A DNA stretch of 64,000 nucleotides, from the NCBI RefSeq assembly GCF_943913915.1, contig NZ_CALUAA010000008.1, positions 11,563 through 75,562 of the forward strand, given 5' to 3'. The notes beneath the pieces were generated by a model. That model made no database searches. It was not told the DNA's origin and saw nothing but the letters and a program-made list of their open reading frames with translations. Shown here one piece after another: positions 15,629-24,139 of the stretch. Position 1 is the first letter of the stretch. Each line of letters opens with the position of its first letter. Both the position numbers and the translations under genes were made by a program. The stretch comes from an uncultured Peptoniphilus sp. Lineage in GTDB: Bacteria; Bacillota; Clostridia; Tissierellales; Peptoniphilaceae.

Positions 15629-17551
15629 CTATCTATCGCCGTAGGAATCGGCGAGTTTTTTTAAATCGGCAATGGTATCCATGGCGCGCTCACCTTCATC
15701 CGTATCTTTTACCAACCGGCGGGCGTCGTATTTCGTAATAAACTCGAGAGAGGATGTCATGTCGATATTTTCCCGAATATAGGTGTCCTCGTGCTGAATG
15801 GGTTCGTGAGTGGCCAGGAGGATGCCGTAGGAATTTGAGATGAGCGTGTAGCCCGCCGTGCCTGTGGTTTTGCGGTAGGCATGGGCGAATCCGCCGTCGA
15901 TGACCACGACTTTTCCTCCGGCCTTCACGGGATTTTCCCCCTTACGTTTTTTAACCGGCGTGTGGCCGTTAATGATCTTTCCGCGCGCGTCTCTGATGCC
16001 GAAACCGCTTAGGATGCGATCGGCCGCTTCCTCTCTTTCCCTTAAGAGGTAGTAAGGATTTTTATGTTCCACATGAGTCTCTTCTTCGGCGATAAAGTAG
16101 CGCTCGAAAGTGGTGATCCGCTCCTTACCGAAAAGCGGGGAGTGTTTGCCGCACCAAAGATAGAAGAGGAAATCCACATCGTCTTCTTGTCTTTCGTAAA
16201 AGGCCCGGCGCACCTTCTCATCAATGGAATCTAAAAGCTCTCGCCCTTCCATGGACTTGCCCAAGAGATCGACGGATTCAAACTCGCCGTCTTCTTTCAT
16301 AGGAATGCAGCCGTGAAAGAGGAGGTTTCCGTTTTGAATTTTATACATACCGCCCTTTTCGATCATGGTGCGTATATGGGATTGAAGTTTTGTGCTTGTG
16401 AGGAAACTCTTACGAATGCGCTCCGCCACTTCCGCCTCTTCCCTTGTAAAGGCGTAGGGGTCTCGGGGATCCACCGTGGGGAAATCGCCGTCTAATAATG
16501 GATAATCCTTTCCCTCTACGTTCACTGTTTCGTTTTTCAAATCCAAATTTTCCAAATGGAGCATACCGTCCATTTGATATGCGGGATGGCGGCGAATCAG
16601 TTGCCCTTCCGCCTTAAATTGCAAGATGGCTATGGCCTTGTGGAGCTTGGCGACAGATTCGTTAATGTGTTCATCGGGGCCGGGGTTTTTTGTGTAGAAA
16701 GGTTCTTTCGCTGTGTAGTGCTCGGCGTAGCGTAAAAGAGGCAGGAGATTAATGCCGTAGCCGTCTTCGATGGTGGAGAGCACATTGTATCTTAAGGCGA
16801 TGCGTATAACATTGGCGGCCAGGGCGAAATTTCCTGAGGCGGCGCCGATCCAGGCGATGTCGTGATTGCCCCATTGAATGTCTACCCGGTCGTCTTTTGA
16901 AATTTGATCCATGATCTTTTCAGCATCTTCCCCACGGTCGTAAATGTCGCCGATAATGTGCACGGTCTCCACTACGTAGCGTACGGAGAGATCGGTGAGA
17001 TCTTTAATATAATACTCCGCTTCGCCGAGGGCGATCATATTGTCGTAAAGAGAGGTGACGTAGGATTTCTTGTGGCGGGAAGCGGAGTCTTCCAGGAGGA
17101 GCAGATTTAAAATCTTCTTCCTCGAAGGGGGAAGGGTGCTTTCAATTTGCTCGTGATCGTATTTCGTCGCCACTCTCTTCGCCACGACGATTAAATTTGT
17201 GAGGGTCTCTTTTAAAAGCCGGTTATAATCTTCCTCGGGCAATTTTTCCTTAAGATCGGCGAGCTTTTTTTCGGGATAATATAAAATCGTCGCAAGAAGA
17301 TTTTTATTCTCTTCACTCATTTCAGGAAAGAGCTCGTCGATGTAGCGGCGAAGAACTCCCGATGCGTTTCGGAGCACGTGGGTAAAGGCGATGTATTCTC
17401 CGTGAAGATCGCTTACGAAATGTTCCGTAGGTTTCGGAAGCTCCAGCGTGCTTTCAAGAAGGAGCACTTGAGCCAGGGCATCGTGACGGCCGGGGTAGCG
17501 ATTTTGTAAGAGAGAAAAATACTTTTCTTCAAAAGAAGTTAAATGGGTCAT
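15629..17551 (-). CDS. fbp: Fructose-1,6-bisphosphatase class III
   Basis: A 640-residue class III FBPase, the large Firmicutes type with a calcineurin-like metallophosphatase core. VHIIGDIYDRGEDAEKIMD and VDIQWGNHDIAWIGAAS carry the GDxxDRG and GNHD metal-binding motifs, and IINGHTPVKKRKGENP the later GHTP motif. It hydrolyses fructose 1,6-bisphosphate to fructose 6-phosphate in gluconeogenesis. I start at ATG 17549-17551, where AGGAGG sits four to five bases upstream; an in-frame ATG 16 codons earlier has no ribosome site. It is divergent from apt with a 65-bp gap, so the two promoters must be close or overlap. Confidence 0.93.
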   Translation of the reverse strand: MTHLTSFEEKYFSLLQNRYPGRHDALAQVLLLESTLELPKPTEHFVSDLHGEYIAFTHVLRNASGVLRRYIDELFPEMSEENKNLLATILYYPEKKLADLKEKLPEEDYNRLLKETLTNLIVVAKRVATKYDHEQIESTLPPSRKKILNLLLLEDSASRHKKSYVTSLYDNMIALGEAEYYIKDLTDLSVRYVVETVHIIGDIYDRGEDAEKIMDQISKDDRVDIQWGNHDIAWIGAASGNFALAANVIRIALRYNVLSTIEDGYGINLLPLLRYAEHYTAKEPFYTKNPGPDEHINESVAKLHKAIAILQFKAEGQLIRRHPAYQMDGMLHLENLDLKNETVNVEGKDYPLLDGDFPTVDPRDPYAFTREEAEVAERIRKSFLTSTKLQSHIRTMIEKGGMYKIQNGNLLFHGCIPMKEDGEFESVDLLGKSMEGRELLDSIDEKVRRAFYERQEDDVDFLFYLWCGKHSPLFGKERITTFERYFIAEEETHVEHKNPYYLLREREEAADRILSGFGIRDARGKIINGHTPVKKRKGENPVKAGGKVVVIDGGFAHAYRKTTGTAGYTLISNSYGILLATHEPIQHEDTYIRENIDMTSSLEFITKYDARRLVKDTDEGERAMDTIADLKKLADSYGDR

Positions 17552-17616
17552 GGGACCTCCTCTGTGGTTGTCCGTTATTATTGGGTATACATTAGACATA
17601 AGAAAGTGAGGTAACT

Positions 17617-18132
17617 ATGGATCTGAAAGAAACAATCAGAAGCGTTAAAGATTATCCCGAAGAGGGCGTAACCTTTCGTGATATTACTACCCTTTTAAAG
17701 GATGGCGACGCTTTTAAACAATGTATCGACGAGCTGATCGCCTTGGCAGAGAAAAAAGAAATCGATAAGATCGTAGGCATCGAGGCTCGGGGATTTTTAA
17801 TCGGCGCGCCCATGGCCTATGCCATGGGGAAGGGGTTCGTTCCCATCAGAAAGCCCGGAAAACTTCCCTCTGAAACCGTGGCAACAGAATACGATCTGGA
17901 ATACGGAAGCGACTCTGTGGAGATGCACATCGACGGCATCGATAAGGGCGAGCGCGTTCTCATCGTCGACGATCTCTTGGCCACAGGAGGCACGGGAAAA
18001 GCTGCCGTAGACTTATGTAAGGAAGTGGGCGCGGAAGTAGCGGGATGTCTGTTCTTAATCGAGCTTGACGGCTTAAACGGCCGTGACGATATCGGGGTAG
18101 ACGTTGAATCACTTATGAGATTTCCTGCGTAA
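17617..18132 (+). CDS. apt: Adenine phosphoribosyltransferase
   Basis: A 171-residue type I phosphoribosyltransferase of normal APT length. VLIVDDLLATGGTGKAAV (about 112-128) is the PRPP-binding loop, and VGIEARGFLIGAPMAYA (about 52-68) the preceding pyrophosphate loop region. It makes AMP from adenine and PRPP for purine salvage. Start ATG 17617 has GTGAGGT upstream. In many Firmicutes apt follows recJ and precedes rel; here it stands alone beside fbp. The gene ends only a few bases before the minus-strand tRNA terminator, which could serve it weakly. Confidence 0.95.
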   Translation: MDLKETIRSVKDYPEEGVTFRDITTLLKDGDAFKQCIDELIALAEKKEIDKIVGIEARGFLIGAPMAYAMGKGFVPIRKPGKLPSETVATEYDLEYGSDSVEMHIDGIDKGERVLIVDDLLATGGTGKAAVDLCKEVGAEVAGCLFLIELDGLNGRDDIGVDVESLMRFPA

Positions 18133-18135
18133 AGT

Positions 18136-18156
18136 AAAAAAGACCCCGAGGGTCTT
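18136..18156 (-). terminator. Terminator of tRNA-Gly
   Basis: On the minus strand AAGACCC/GGGTCTT pair around a TCG loop directly after the encoded CCA, followed by TTTTTAC. Confidence 0.75.
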
Positions 18157-18229
18157 GGAGCGGGTGAAGGGAATCGAACCCTCGCGATCGGCTTGGGAAG
18201 CCGAGGCTCTGCCACTGAGCTACACCCGC
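18156..18229 (-). tRNA. tRNA-Gly (anticodon CCC), CCA encoded
   Basis: The minus strand folds as a standard cloverleaf: acceptor GCGGGTG/CACCCGC, D stem GCTC/GAGC, anticodon stem TCGGC/GCCGA with loop TTCCCAA (anticodon CCC, reading GGG), and T arm GAGGG-TTCGATT-CCCTT. The discriminator is T and CCA is encoded in the gene (18156-18158). The short four-base variable loop is normal. A near-consensus promoter and a terminator flank it, so it is a single-gene tRNA unit. Confidence 0.93.
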
Positions 18230-18241
18230 ACGGGTGGTTTC

Positions 18242-18270
18242 ATTTTACGCCCAAGTTTTAGTACTGTCAA
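18242..18270 (-). promoter_or_regulatory. Promoter of tRNA-Gly
   Basis: Minus strand TTGACA (18265-18270), 17-bp spacer, TAAAAT (18242-18247), about 12 bp before the tRNA 5' end. Confidence 0.8.
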
Positions 18271-18362
18271 GAGAACGAAAAAATTTTGATTATTTGACAA
18301 TTATTTTTCGATCTTCTGTTGTAAAATTAATGTGATGCGGGTACACTATGACTATAGGAAAT

Positions 18363-18393
18363 CATTCCCACCGACTATTGTCGGAATGTTTTT
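18363..18393 (+). terminator. Terminator-like hairpin in the thl leader
   Basis: CCGAC (18371-18375) and GTCGG (18380-18384) pair around TATT, with CATT/AATG extending the stem over a four-base bulge, followed by TTTTT (18389-18393). It lies about 70 bp before the thiolase start, inside its probable 5' leader, so it may be an attenuator, or a terminator for upstream transcription. Confidence 0.45.
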
Positions 18394-18461
18394 CGACACG
18401 CGGCGGTGTGAACTTGTCGTGGTGCCGTTGACGAAAATAACCTTGTAAGGAGGGTTTATTT

Positions 18462-19643
18462 ATGAGAAAAGTTGTTATTGCCAGTGCGGTCAGAACACCT
18501 GTCGGTTCTTTCGGTGGTGCTTTTAAAGATGTAAGCGCCGTAGAACTCGGCGTCGCGGCTACAAAAGAAGCGATTAAGCGCGCAGGCATCAAACCTGAAG
18601 ACATCGACGAAGCCGTTATCGGCAATGTTATTCAAGCAGGCCTCGGACAAAATGTGGCCCGTCAAATTGTGATCGGCGCCGGCTGCCCCGTTACCCTTCC
18701 CGCCATGACCATTAATAAAGTTTGCGGATCCGGTTTACGTACAGTTTCCCTCGCCGCACAAATGATTAAAGCAGGAGATGCGGACATCGTTCTCGCAGGG
18801 GGTACGGAATCCATGTCTCGCGCACCATTCCTCGTAAATGAAGCTCGTTGGGGCGCGCGGATGAACAATAAAGTATTCGTCGATGCCATGATCAACGACG
18901 CCCTTTGGGATGCCTTCAATGACTACCACATGGGTATGACCGCTGAAAATGTTGCGGAAGAATACGACGTTACCCGTGAAGATCAAGATAAACTTGCGGC
19001 ACGCAGCCAACAACTCGCTTCGAAGGCACGCAGTGAAGGTCGTTTTAAAGATGAAATCGTCCCCGTAGAAGTTCACGGACGCAAGGGTAAAGTAACCGTC
19101 GTTGAAGACGACGAATACATTCGCGACGGTGTAACCGAAGAAAGCATCAGCGGTTTGAAGCCGGCCTTCAAACGTGACGGCGGTACGGTTACCGCAGCCA
19201 ACGCATCGGGTATTAACGATGGTGCCGCCATGCTCGTTGTCATGAGTGAAGAAAAGGCGAAAGAATTGGGCGTCAAACCCTTAGCGACTATCGTAAGCTA
19301 TGCCTCCGCAGGTGTTGATCCCAAGGTTATGGGCACAGGTCCGATCCCCTCTTCTCAAAAGGCCATGGAAAAAGCCGGATGGGATTTCAGCGAATTGGAT
19401 CTTGTAGAAGCCAACGAAGCTTTTGCGGCACAAGCCTGCGCTGTCGTTAAAACATTAGGTCTCGATATGGATAAAGTCAATGTCAACGGCGGTGCCGTCG
19501 CCATCGGTCACCCGGTCGGCGCATCGGGAGCGCGGATTCTCGTCACCTTACTTTACGAAATGGCAAAACGGGACGCACAAAAAGGTCTCGCTACTCTCTG
19601 TATCGGCGGCGGTCAAGGTACGGCTCTCGTCGTAGAACGCTAG
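18462..19643 (+). CDS. thlA: Acetyl-CoA C-acetyltransferase (thiolase)
   Basis: A 393-residue biosynthetic thiolase that joins two acetyl-CoA into acetoacetyl-CoA. Cys88 in NKVCGSGLRTV is the acyl-carrying cysteine, His350 in GGAVAIGHPVGASGAR and Cys380 in TLCIGGGQGTA complete the catalytic set. AGGAGGG precedes ATG 18462. It heads a thl-crt-hbd run with gaps of 19 and 25 bp, the first three steps of crotonyl-CoA formation from acetyl-CoA in reverse order of hydration. The upstream leader has a hairpin followed by Ts. Family and role are secure. Confidence 0.95.
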   Translation: MRKVVIASAVRTPVGSFGGAFKDVSAVELGVAATKEAIKRAGIKPEDIDEAVIGNVIQAGLGQNVARQIVIGAGCPVTLPAMTINKVCGSGLRTVSLAAQMIKAGDADIVLAGGTESMSRAPFLVNEARWGARMNNKVFVDAMINDALWDAFNDYHMGMTAENVAEEYDVTREDQDKLAARSQQLASKARSEGRFKDEIVPVEVHGRKGKVTVVEDDEYIRDGVTEESISGLKPAFKRDGGTVTAANASGINDGAAMLVVMSEEKAKELGVKPLATIVSYASAGVDPKVMGTGPIPSSQKAMEKAGWDFSELDLVEANEAFAAQACAVVKTLGLDMDKVNVNGGAVAIGHPVGASGARILVTLLYEMAKRDAQKGLATLCIGGGQGTALVVER

Positions 19644-19662
19644 TTGAAAACGAGGAAAGTTT

Positions 19663-20442
19663 ATGGAATTTAAATATCTTATCGTCGAACGGGAAGATAC
19701 CATTGCGAAAGTTACGATCAACAAGCCTAAGAGCCTAAACGCATTAAACTCCGAACTCTTAACGGAGTTAAACAAATGTATGTACCAAATAAGCATCGAT
19801 GAATCTGTCGATGTTGTGGTTATTACAGGAGAAGGAAAAGCTTTCGTCGCAGGCGCCGATATCGCCGAAATGAAGGATCTCTCCGCTCCGGAAGCCCACG
19901 CCTTTGCAAAACTCGGAATGGATACTTTTATGTTGATCGAACGTATGCCGAAGCCTGTCATTGCGGCAGTTAACGGCTTCGCTTTAGGTGGCGGCTGCGA
20001 ACTTTCCCTGGCCTGCGATATTCGCATCGCCTCCGAAAAAGCCGTTTTCGGCCAACCGGAAGTGGGCCTCGGCATTACCCCGGGATTCGGCGGCACACAG
20101 CGACTTACCCGCACCATCGGCCTCGGCATCGCCAAGGAAATGATCTACACGGCGAAAAATATTAAAGCGGATCGCGCCTATGAACTGGGTCTTGTCAATC
20201 ATGTGGTAGCCCCTGATGAATTAATGGATGCCGCCATGGACATGGCCCGCACCATTGCAAGTAACGGCAAGCTCGCCGTATCCTATGCAAAAGGCGCCAT
20301 AGTCGACGGTTTCCAAGCGGACATTCATACGGGTATGGACATCGAAAAATCGGCCTTCTCCCTTTGCTTTGCAACGGCAGATCAAACCGAAGGCATGAGC
20401 GCCTTTTTAGAAAAGCGCAAACCGGAATTTAAAGGAGAATAA
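19663..20442 (+). CDS. crt: Crotonase / 3-hydroxybutyryl-CoA dehydratase
   Basis: A 259-residue enoyl-CoA hydratase-family enzyme. FVAGADIAEM (61-70) and NGFALGGGCELSLACD (104-119) build the oxyanion hole; Glu113 and Glu133 (FGQPEVGLGI) are the two catalytic glutamates, both present, so it should be an active hydratase. In this operon it most likely dehydrates 3-hydroxybutyryl-CoA to crotonyl-CoA. GAGGAAAG lies upstream of ATG 19663. Gene spacing within the operon is short and no promoter is seen between. Confidence 0.93.
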   Translation: MEFKYLIVEREDTIAKVTINKPKSLNALNSELLTELNKCMYQISIDESVDVVVITGEGKAFVAGADIAEMKDLSAPEAHAFAKLGMDTFMLIERMPKPVIAAVNGFALGGGCELSLACDIRIASEKAVFGQPEVGLGITPGFGGTQRLTRTIGLGIAKEMIYTAKNIKADRAYELGLVNHVVAPDELMDAAMDMARTIASNGKLAVSYAKGAIVDGFQADIHTGMDIEKSAFSLCFATADQTEGMSAFLEKRKPEFKGE

Positions 20443-20467
20443 CTTCGTTCAGTAAGGAGGATTGAAC

Positions 20468-21310
20468 ATGAAAATTGGTGTTATCGGATCGGGTACTATG
20501 GGAAGCGGCATTGCGCAAGTAATGGCCCTCAAGCATGATGTCGTCATTCGGGACATTGCCCCGGAAGCTTTGGAAAAAGCTCATAAAAAAATCGAAAAAG
20601 GTTACAATCGCAATGTGGAAAAAGGTCGTATGTCGGAAGAAGATGCAAAGACCGCCATTGCAAGATTGAAAACCACAGAAGATTTAAACGAATTAAAAGA
20701 TTGCGACATTATCATTGAAGCCGCTACGGAAAATCCCAAAATTAAAAAAGGCATCTTTACAGAACTTGCCGAATTATGTGACGAAAAGACGATCCTCGCC
20801 TCCAATACATCGTCCCTCTCCATTACCGATATCGCAGCGGCAACCAACCGTCCGAAAAAGGTCATCGGTATGCACTTCTTTAACCCTGTACCCGTTATGA
20901 AACTTGTAGAAGTTATTTGCGGACTCAACACATCGGATGAAACGAAACAATTTGTAATTGATCTTGCAAACGAAATCGGAAAGACCCCGGTTGAGGTTGA
21001 AGAAGCCCCCGGATTTGTCGTCAACCGCATCCTGATCCCCATGATCAACGAAGCTGTCAGCATTTATGCAGATGGCGTTGCCAGTGTGGAAGACATCGAC
21101 AACGCCATGAAACTCGGTGCCAACCACCCCATGGGCCCCTTGGCTCTCGGCGACCTGGTCGGTCTCGACGTGGTCCTTGCCATTATGGATGTTATGTACA
21201 ATGACTACCACGACAGCAAATACCGCGCCCACGTTCTTCTTCGCAAAATGGTTCGCGGCGGCAAGCTCGGCCAAAAAACCGGAGAAGGTTTCTACAAATA
21301 CGACAAATAA
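20468..21310 (+). CDS. hbd: 3-hydroxybutyryl-CoA dehydrogenase
   Basis: A 280-residue NAD(P)-dependent dehydrogenase. GSGTMG (7-12) is the Rossmann dinucleotide motif; SNTSSLSIT (112-120) and HFFNPVP with His136 are catalytic segments, and APGFVVNRI starts the C-terminal helical domain. It reduces acetoacetyl-CoA to 3-hydroxybutyryl-CoA. I start at ATG 20468, seven bases after GGAGG; a TTG two codons earlier is less likely. It ends the thl-crt-hbd operon; no bcd-etfBA genes follow, so the crotonyl-CoA reduction step must be encoded elsewhere. Confidence 0.94.
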   Translation: MKIGVIGSGTMGSGIAQVMALKHDVVIRDIAPEALEKAHKKIEKGYNRNVEKGRMSEEDAKTAIARLKTTEDLNELKDCDIIIEAATENPKIKKGIFTELAELCDEKTILASNTSSLSITDIAAATNRPKKVIGMHFFNPVPVMKLVEVICGLNTSDETKQFVIDLANEIGKTPVEVEEAPGFVVNRILIPMINEAVSIYADGVASVEDIDNAMKLGANHPMGPLALGDLVGLDVVLAIMDVMYNDYHDSKYRAHVLLRKMVRGGKLGQKTGEGFYKYDK

Positions 21311-21324
21311 ATTCAATAGTAAAG

Positions 21325-21348
21325 CCGGCTCGAAAGGGCCGGTTTTTT
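21325..21348 (+). terminator. Terminator of the thl-crt-hbd operon
   Basis: CCGGCTC-GAAA-GGGCCGG (21325-21342), 7 bp with a GAAA tetraloop and one G-U, followed by TTTTTT. Confidence 0.85.
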
Positions 21349-21414
21349 ATATGATTTTTTAAAATCCTGCTCTTCGTGATAGAATAAAATAAATTGAGAA
21401 ACAAAGGAGCAAAC

Positions 21415-22002
21415 ATGTCTTATTTAAAAGAGCGTATTTTAGAAGACGGCGTCATCTATCCGGGAAATGTGTTGAAAATCGATTCCTTCTTAAATCACCA
21501 GATCGATCCTGTGGTAATGAAGGAAATCGAAAGAGAGCTTTACGATTACTTTAAGGATCGTAAGATCACAAAGGTTCTGACGGTGGAGGCATCGGGAATT
21601 GCGCCGGCCATTATGGTGGCGGCCCATTTCGATGTGCCCATGCTCTTCGCCAAAAAGAAAAAGCCCTCCACTCTTAAAGATGAGGACGTCTATTCGGCGG
21701 ATGTCTATTCCTATACAAAAGGCACCACATCCACAGTTATGGTATCGGGAGCCTATTTAAACGAAGAGGATTCCGTGCTGATTATCGACGATTTTTTAGC
21801 CAACGGAGAAGCCTCCATGGGCCTTGTAAAGATCGTGCACGATGCGGGAGCTGAAGTAGCGGGAATCGGCATTTGCGTGGAAAAGAGCTTTCAACCGGGA
21901 AGGGAGCGGCTCGAAAAAGAAGGACTCGATGTCTATTCCATCGTGCGCATTGAATCCATCGATTCAAAAAATCAGGAAATCAAATTTAAAGAAGGACATT
22001 AA
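21415..22002 (+). CDS. xpt: Xanthine phosphoribosyltransferase
   Basis: A 195-residue purine phosphoribosyltransferase that makes XMP from xanthine. The PRPP loop is VLIIDDFLANGEASMG (about 122-137), in which the usual TGGT is replaced by NGEA, a known feature of Xpt, and VLTVEASGIAPAIM lies near residue 55. The C-terminal EIKFKEG tail also matches the family. Start ATG 21415 is seven bases after AGGAG. I see no purine riboswitch: the leader between the previous terminator and the start is only about 70 bp. Confidence 0.93.
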   Translation: MSYLKERILEDGVIYPGNVLKIDSFLNHQIDPVVMKEIERELYDYFKDRKITKVLTVEASGIAPAIMVAAHFDVPMLFAKKKKPSTLKDEDVYSADVYSYTKGTTSTVMVSGAYLNEEDSVLIIDDFLANGEASMGLVKIVHDAGAEVAGIGICVEKSFQPGRERLEKEGLDVYSIVRIESIDSKNQEIKFKEGH

Positions 22003-22003
22003 A

Positions 22004-22028
22004 AAAGCCGGCGCCAAGCGTCGGCTTT
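22004..22028 (-). terminator. Bidirectional terminator between xpt and nitroreductase
   Basis: AAAGCCGGCGC (22004-22014) and GCGTCGGCTTT (22018-22028) pair over 11 bp with one G-U. The T run is better on the minus strand, so it mainly serves the nitroreductase gene. Confidence 0.75.
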
Positions 22029-22034
22029 CATTAT

Positions 22035-22559
22035 TTAAAATTCCTCTCTGTGTACCTTCGAGGAGATATCGAAATATTTTCTGCTCGGGATGCGCTCGTC
22101 GGCGACGCCGAAGGGAATAAGACAGAGTACCGCGTAATCATCGGGGATATTGAAAAGTTCTTTTACGATTTCTTCCGCCGGGCGGCCGTCGTCGGCTTTT
22201 TCGCCGCGAATATTGATCCAGCTGGATTGGTAACCGGCATCGGCGAGAAGAAGACCTAAATAGCTGGCGGTAATCGTGGCTTCTTCGATCCAGGTGACTT
22301 CGCTTGGATTATTGCCGAGAACGGCGATGATTTGGGGTGCTTCTCCCAGGTATTTCGTGCCGAAGCGCTTAATAGTGGCCAATGATTTTTTCTTTTCCTC
22401 ATCCTCTACTACGAGAAATTCCACCGGGTGGGTGTTGCCCTTACTCGGACCCATGGAAGCGTAGGTGAGAATATCGAGTAATTCTTCCTCACCCATTTTT
22501 TCGTCCTGTTTGTATTTACGGGTGGAACGTCTCTTCTTAATTAATTCTTTAAAATCCAT
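22035..22559 (-). CDS. Nitroreductase family flavoprotein
   Basis: A 174-residue member of the FMN-dependent nitroreductase family. MDFKELIKKRRSTRKY at the N-terminus supplies the RRSxR FMN phosphate-binding arginines, YASMGPSKGNTHPVEF the isoalloxazine contacts, and the C-terminal IPFGVADERIPSRKYF the usual last helix. Natural substrates of such enzymes vary (quinones, flavins, nitro compounds, enals). I start at ATG 22557-22559, which follows AAGGAG; a longer frame adds 12 unlikely residues. Convergent with xpt and sharing its terminator. Substrate not predictable. Confidence 0.85.
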   Translation of the reverse strand: MDFKELIKKRRSTRKYKQDEKMGEEELLDILTYASMGPSKGNTHPVEFLVVEDEEKKKSLATIKRFGTKYLGEAPQIIAVLGNNPSEVTWIEEATITASYLGLLLADAGYQSSWINIRGEKADDGRPAEEIVKELFNIPDDYAVLCLIPFGVADERIPSRKYFDISSKVHREEF

Positions 22560-22720
22560 TGCAATCTCCTTCACTCTTTTCGCGAATTCTGTCACGAATC
22601 ATTCACTGTATTCTATCTTTTTAACATATACCCATCTTAAATCTTTGTAAAGGTTTCACAAGAAGTTCAATATTTCAATTTATACTGGAGTTATCAATAA
22701 GATCGAAAGGAGTTTTATAG

Positions 22721-23917
22721 ATGAATCGAGATGAAAGGGAATATGGCTACACCTACACCCCTGCGAAAAAGAAAAGACCGGGCCTCTTTATCTTATGGGC
22801 GCTGATCTTTTCCCTGATCGGCGGCGCAGTAGGGAGTGCCATTACCTATAAAATGATGCCCGCCTCATCCCCTGTGGGAGTGGTGAGTACACAGACAAAA
22901 GAAACCCCGAAAGTTCGCAAACACGAAACCGGGGTTGTAGAAAATGTGGCGGAAAAAGCCATGCCTTCGGTTGTCGGGATCACCACTTCCACGACGCGAG
23001 AGACGCCTATGGGTCCCATGGCCGTACAGGGAAGCGGCAGCGGCTTCATTATTTCCGAAGACGGTTACATTCTCTCCAATGCCCACGTGGTGGGAAAGGC
23101 GGGAAATAAAGTCAAGACACTTTTAAACGACGGCACCGAGGCCGAGGGGAAGGTGGTCTGGTCCGACGAAACATTGGATTTAGGCCTCGTGAAGATCGAC
23201 AAAAAAGGCCTGCAAGCCCTTCCCATGGGAGACAGCGATTCCATCAATATCGGTGAAACCGCCGTGGCCATCGGCAATCCTCTGGGACTTGACTTCCAAC
23301 GTTCCGTAACGGCGGGCGTGATCTCGGGTCTCAACCGGAACATCGGCGAGGTACAGGGCAATTATATGGACGGTCTCATTCAAACCGACGCCTCCATTAA
23401 CCAAGGGAACTCCGGCGGCCCTCTCTTAAACAGTGAAGGAGAAGTAGTGGGTATCAACTCCGTCAAAATTTCCACGGCGGAAGGCTTGGGCTTTTCCATT
23501 CCCATTAACACGGCGAAGCCCATTATCGAGCAGGTCATCGAAACGGGAGATTACAATTCCGTGTCCCTCGGCATGAGCGGCTATACCGTAAGCGCCATCG
23601 AACGAAGCGGCTATGATCTGGGTACAGGCGGCAAGGGCGTCATCGTCGGTAGCGTAGAAGCCAATTCCCCGGCAGCCGCTGCAGGCCTCCAACCGAACGA
23701 TATTATTTTGAAAATGGGAGATAAAGCCATCGATTCCATGAGCCAATTGCGAAGAGAACTTTACAAATATAAATCAGGAGACTCTGTTGATCTCGTGGTC
23801 GTAAGGGGAAGGAAAAAAGAAACTTTAAAACTCACCTTTACGGATTATCAAGTGCCGAAATTTGTTCCTCAAGGACAGGTACAGGAAGAGCGGCAATCTA
23901 TTTTCCCCGCGAATTAA
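22721..23917 (+). CDS. htrA: HtrA-like membrane-anchored serine protease with PDZ domain
   Basis: A 398-residue protease with a short cytoplasmic tail, one membrane helix (about 21-45), a trypsin-like domain and one C-terminal PDZ domain (about 285-375). The catalytic triad is complete: His122 in SNAHVVG, Asp153 in TLDLGLVKID, and Ser231 in GNSGGPLL. HtrA/DegP-type proteases degrade or refold damaged proteins outside the membrane. AAAGGAG precedes ATG 22721. It stands alone with a strong terminator; no CssRS two-component genes are near, so I cannot say how it is induced. Confidence 0.93.
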   Translation: MNRDEREYGYTYTPAKKKRPGLFILWALIFSLIGGAVGSAITYKMMPASSPVGVVSTQTKETPKVRKHETGVVENVAEKAMPSVVGITTSTTRETPMGPMAVQGSGSGFIISEDGYILSNAHVVGKAGNKVKTLLNDGTEAEGKVVWSDETLDLGLVKIDKKGLQALPMGDSDSINIGETAVAIGNPLGLDFQRSVTAGVISGLNRNIGEVQGNYMDGLIQTDASINQGNSGGPLLNSEGEVVGINSVKISTAEGLGFSIPINTAKPIIEQVIETGDYNSVSLGMSGYTVSAIERSGYDLGTGGKGVIVGSVEANSPAAAAGLQPNDIILKMGDKAIDSMSQLRRELYKYKSGDSVDLVVVRGRKKETLKLTFTDYQVPKFVPQGQVQEERQSIFPAN

Positions 23918-23952
23918 AAGCACAGTCGCAAAATTCAAAGAAATGAATTAAG

Positions 23953-23992
23953 AAATCGGCGTAGCCGGCAAAATGCCCTACGCCGATTTTTT
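23953..23992 (+). terminator. Terminator of htrA
   Basis: AAATCGGCGTAG (23953-23964) and CTACGCCGATTT (23978-23989) form a perfect 12-bp stem whose loop has an extra GGC/GCC pairing, followed by TTTTT. Confidence 0.85.
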
Positions 23993-24020
23993 ATTGAGAA
24001 TCTTCGCCACCGTTGAAGTC

Positions 24021-24050
24021 TTGACGAAAATTTAATATGTTCCATATATG
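24021..24050 (+). promoter_or_regulatory. Candidate promoter of the CPBP protease gene
   Basis: TTGACG (24021-24026), an 18-bp spacer and TATATG (24045-24050). A perfect 12-bp palindrome TCTGATATCAGA (24074-24085) lies just downstream in the leader and could be an operator. Confidence 0.45.
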
Positions 24051-24139
24051 AAAAAGATAATATAGGGAAAACTTCTGATATCAGAGAGTTCCGCCTGAAA
24101 AGCGGTAAGGGATAAAACGATTGTGGCAATGGAGGAGAA

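Noticed and set aside
21350..21414. Purine riboswitch before xpt
   Set aside because: The leader is about 65 bases, shorter than a full purine aptamer with expression platform, and the conserved loop sequences are not present.
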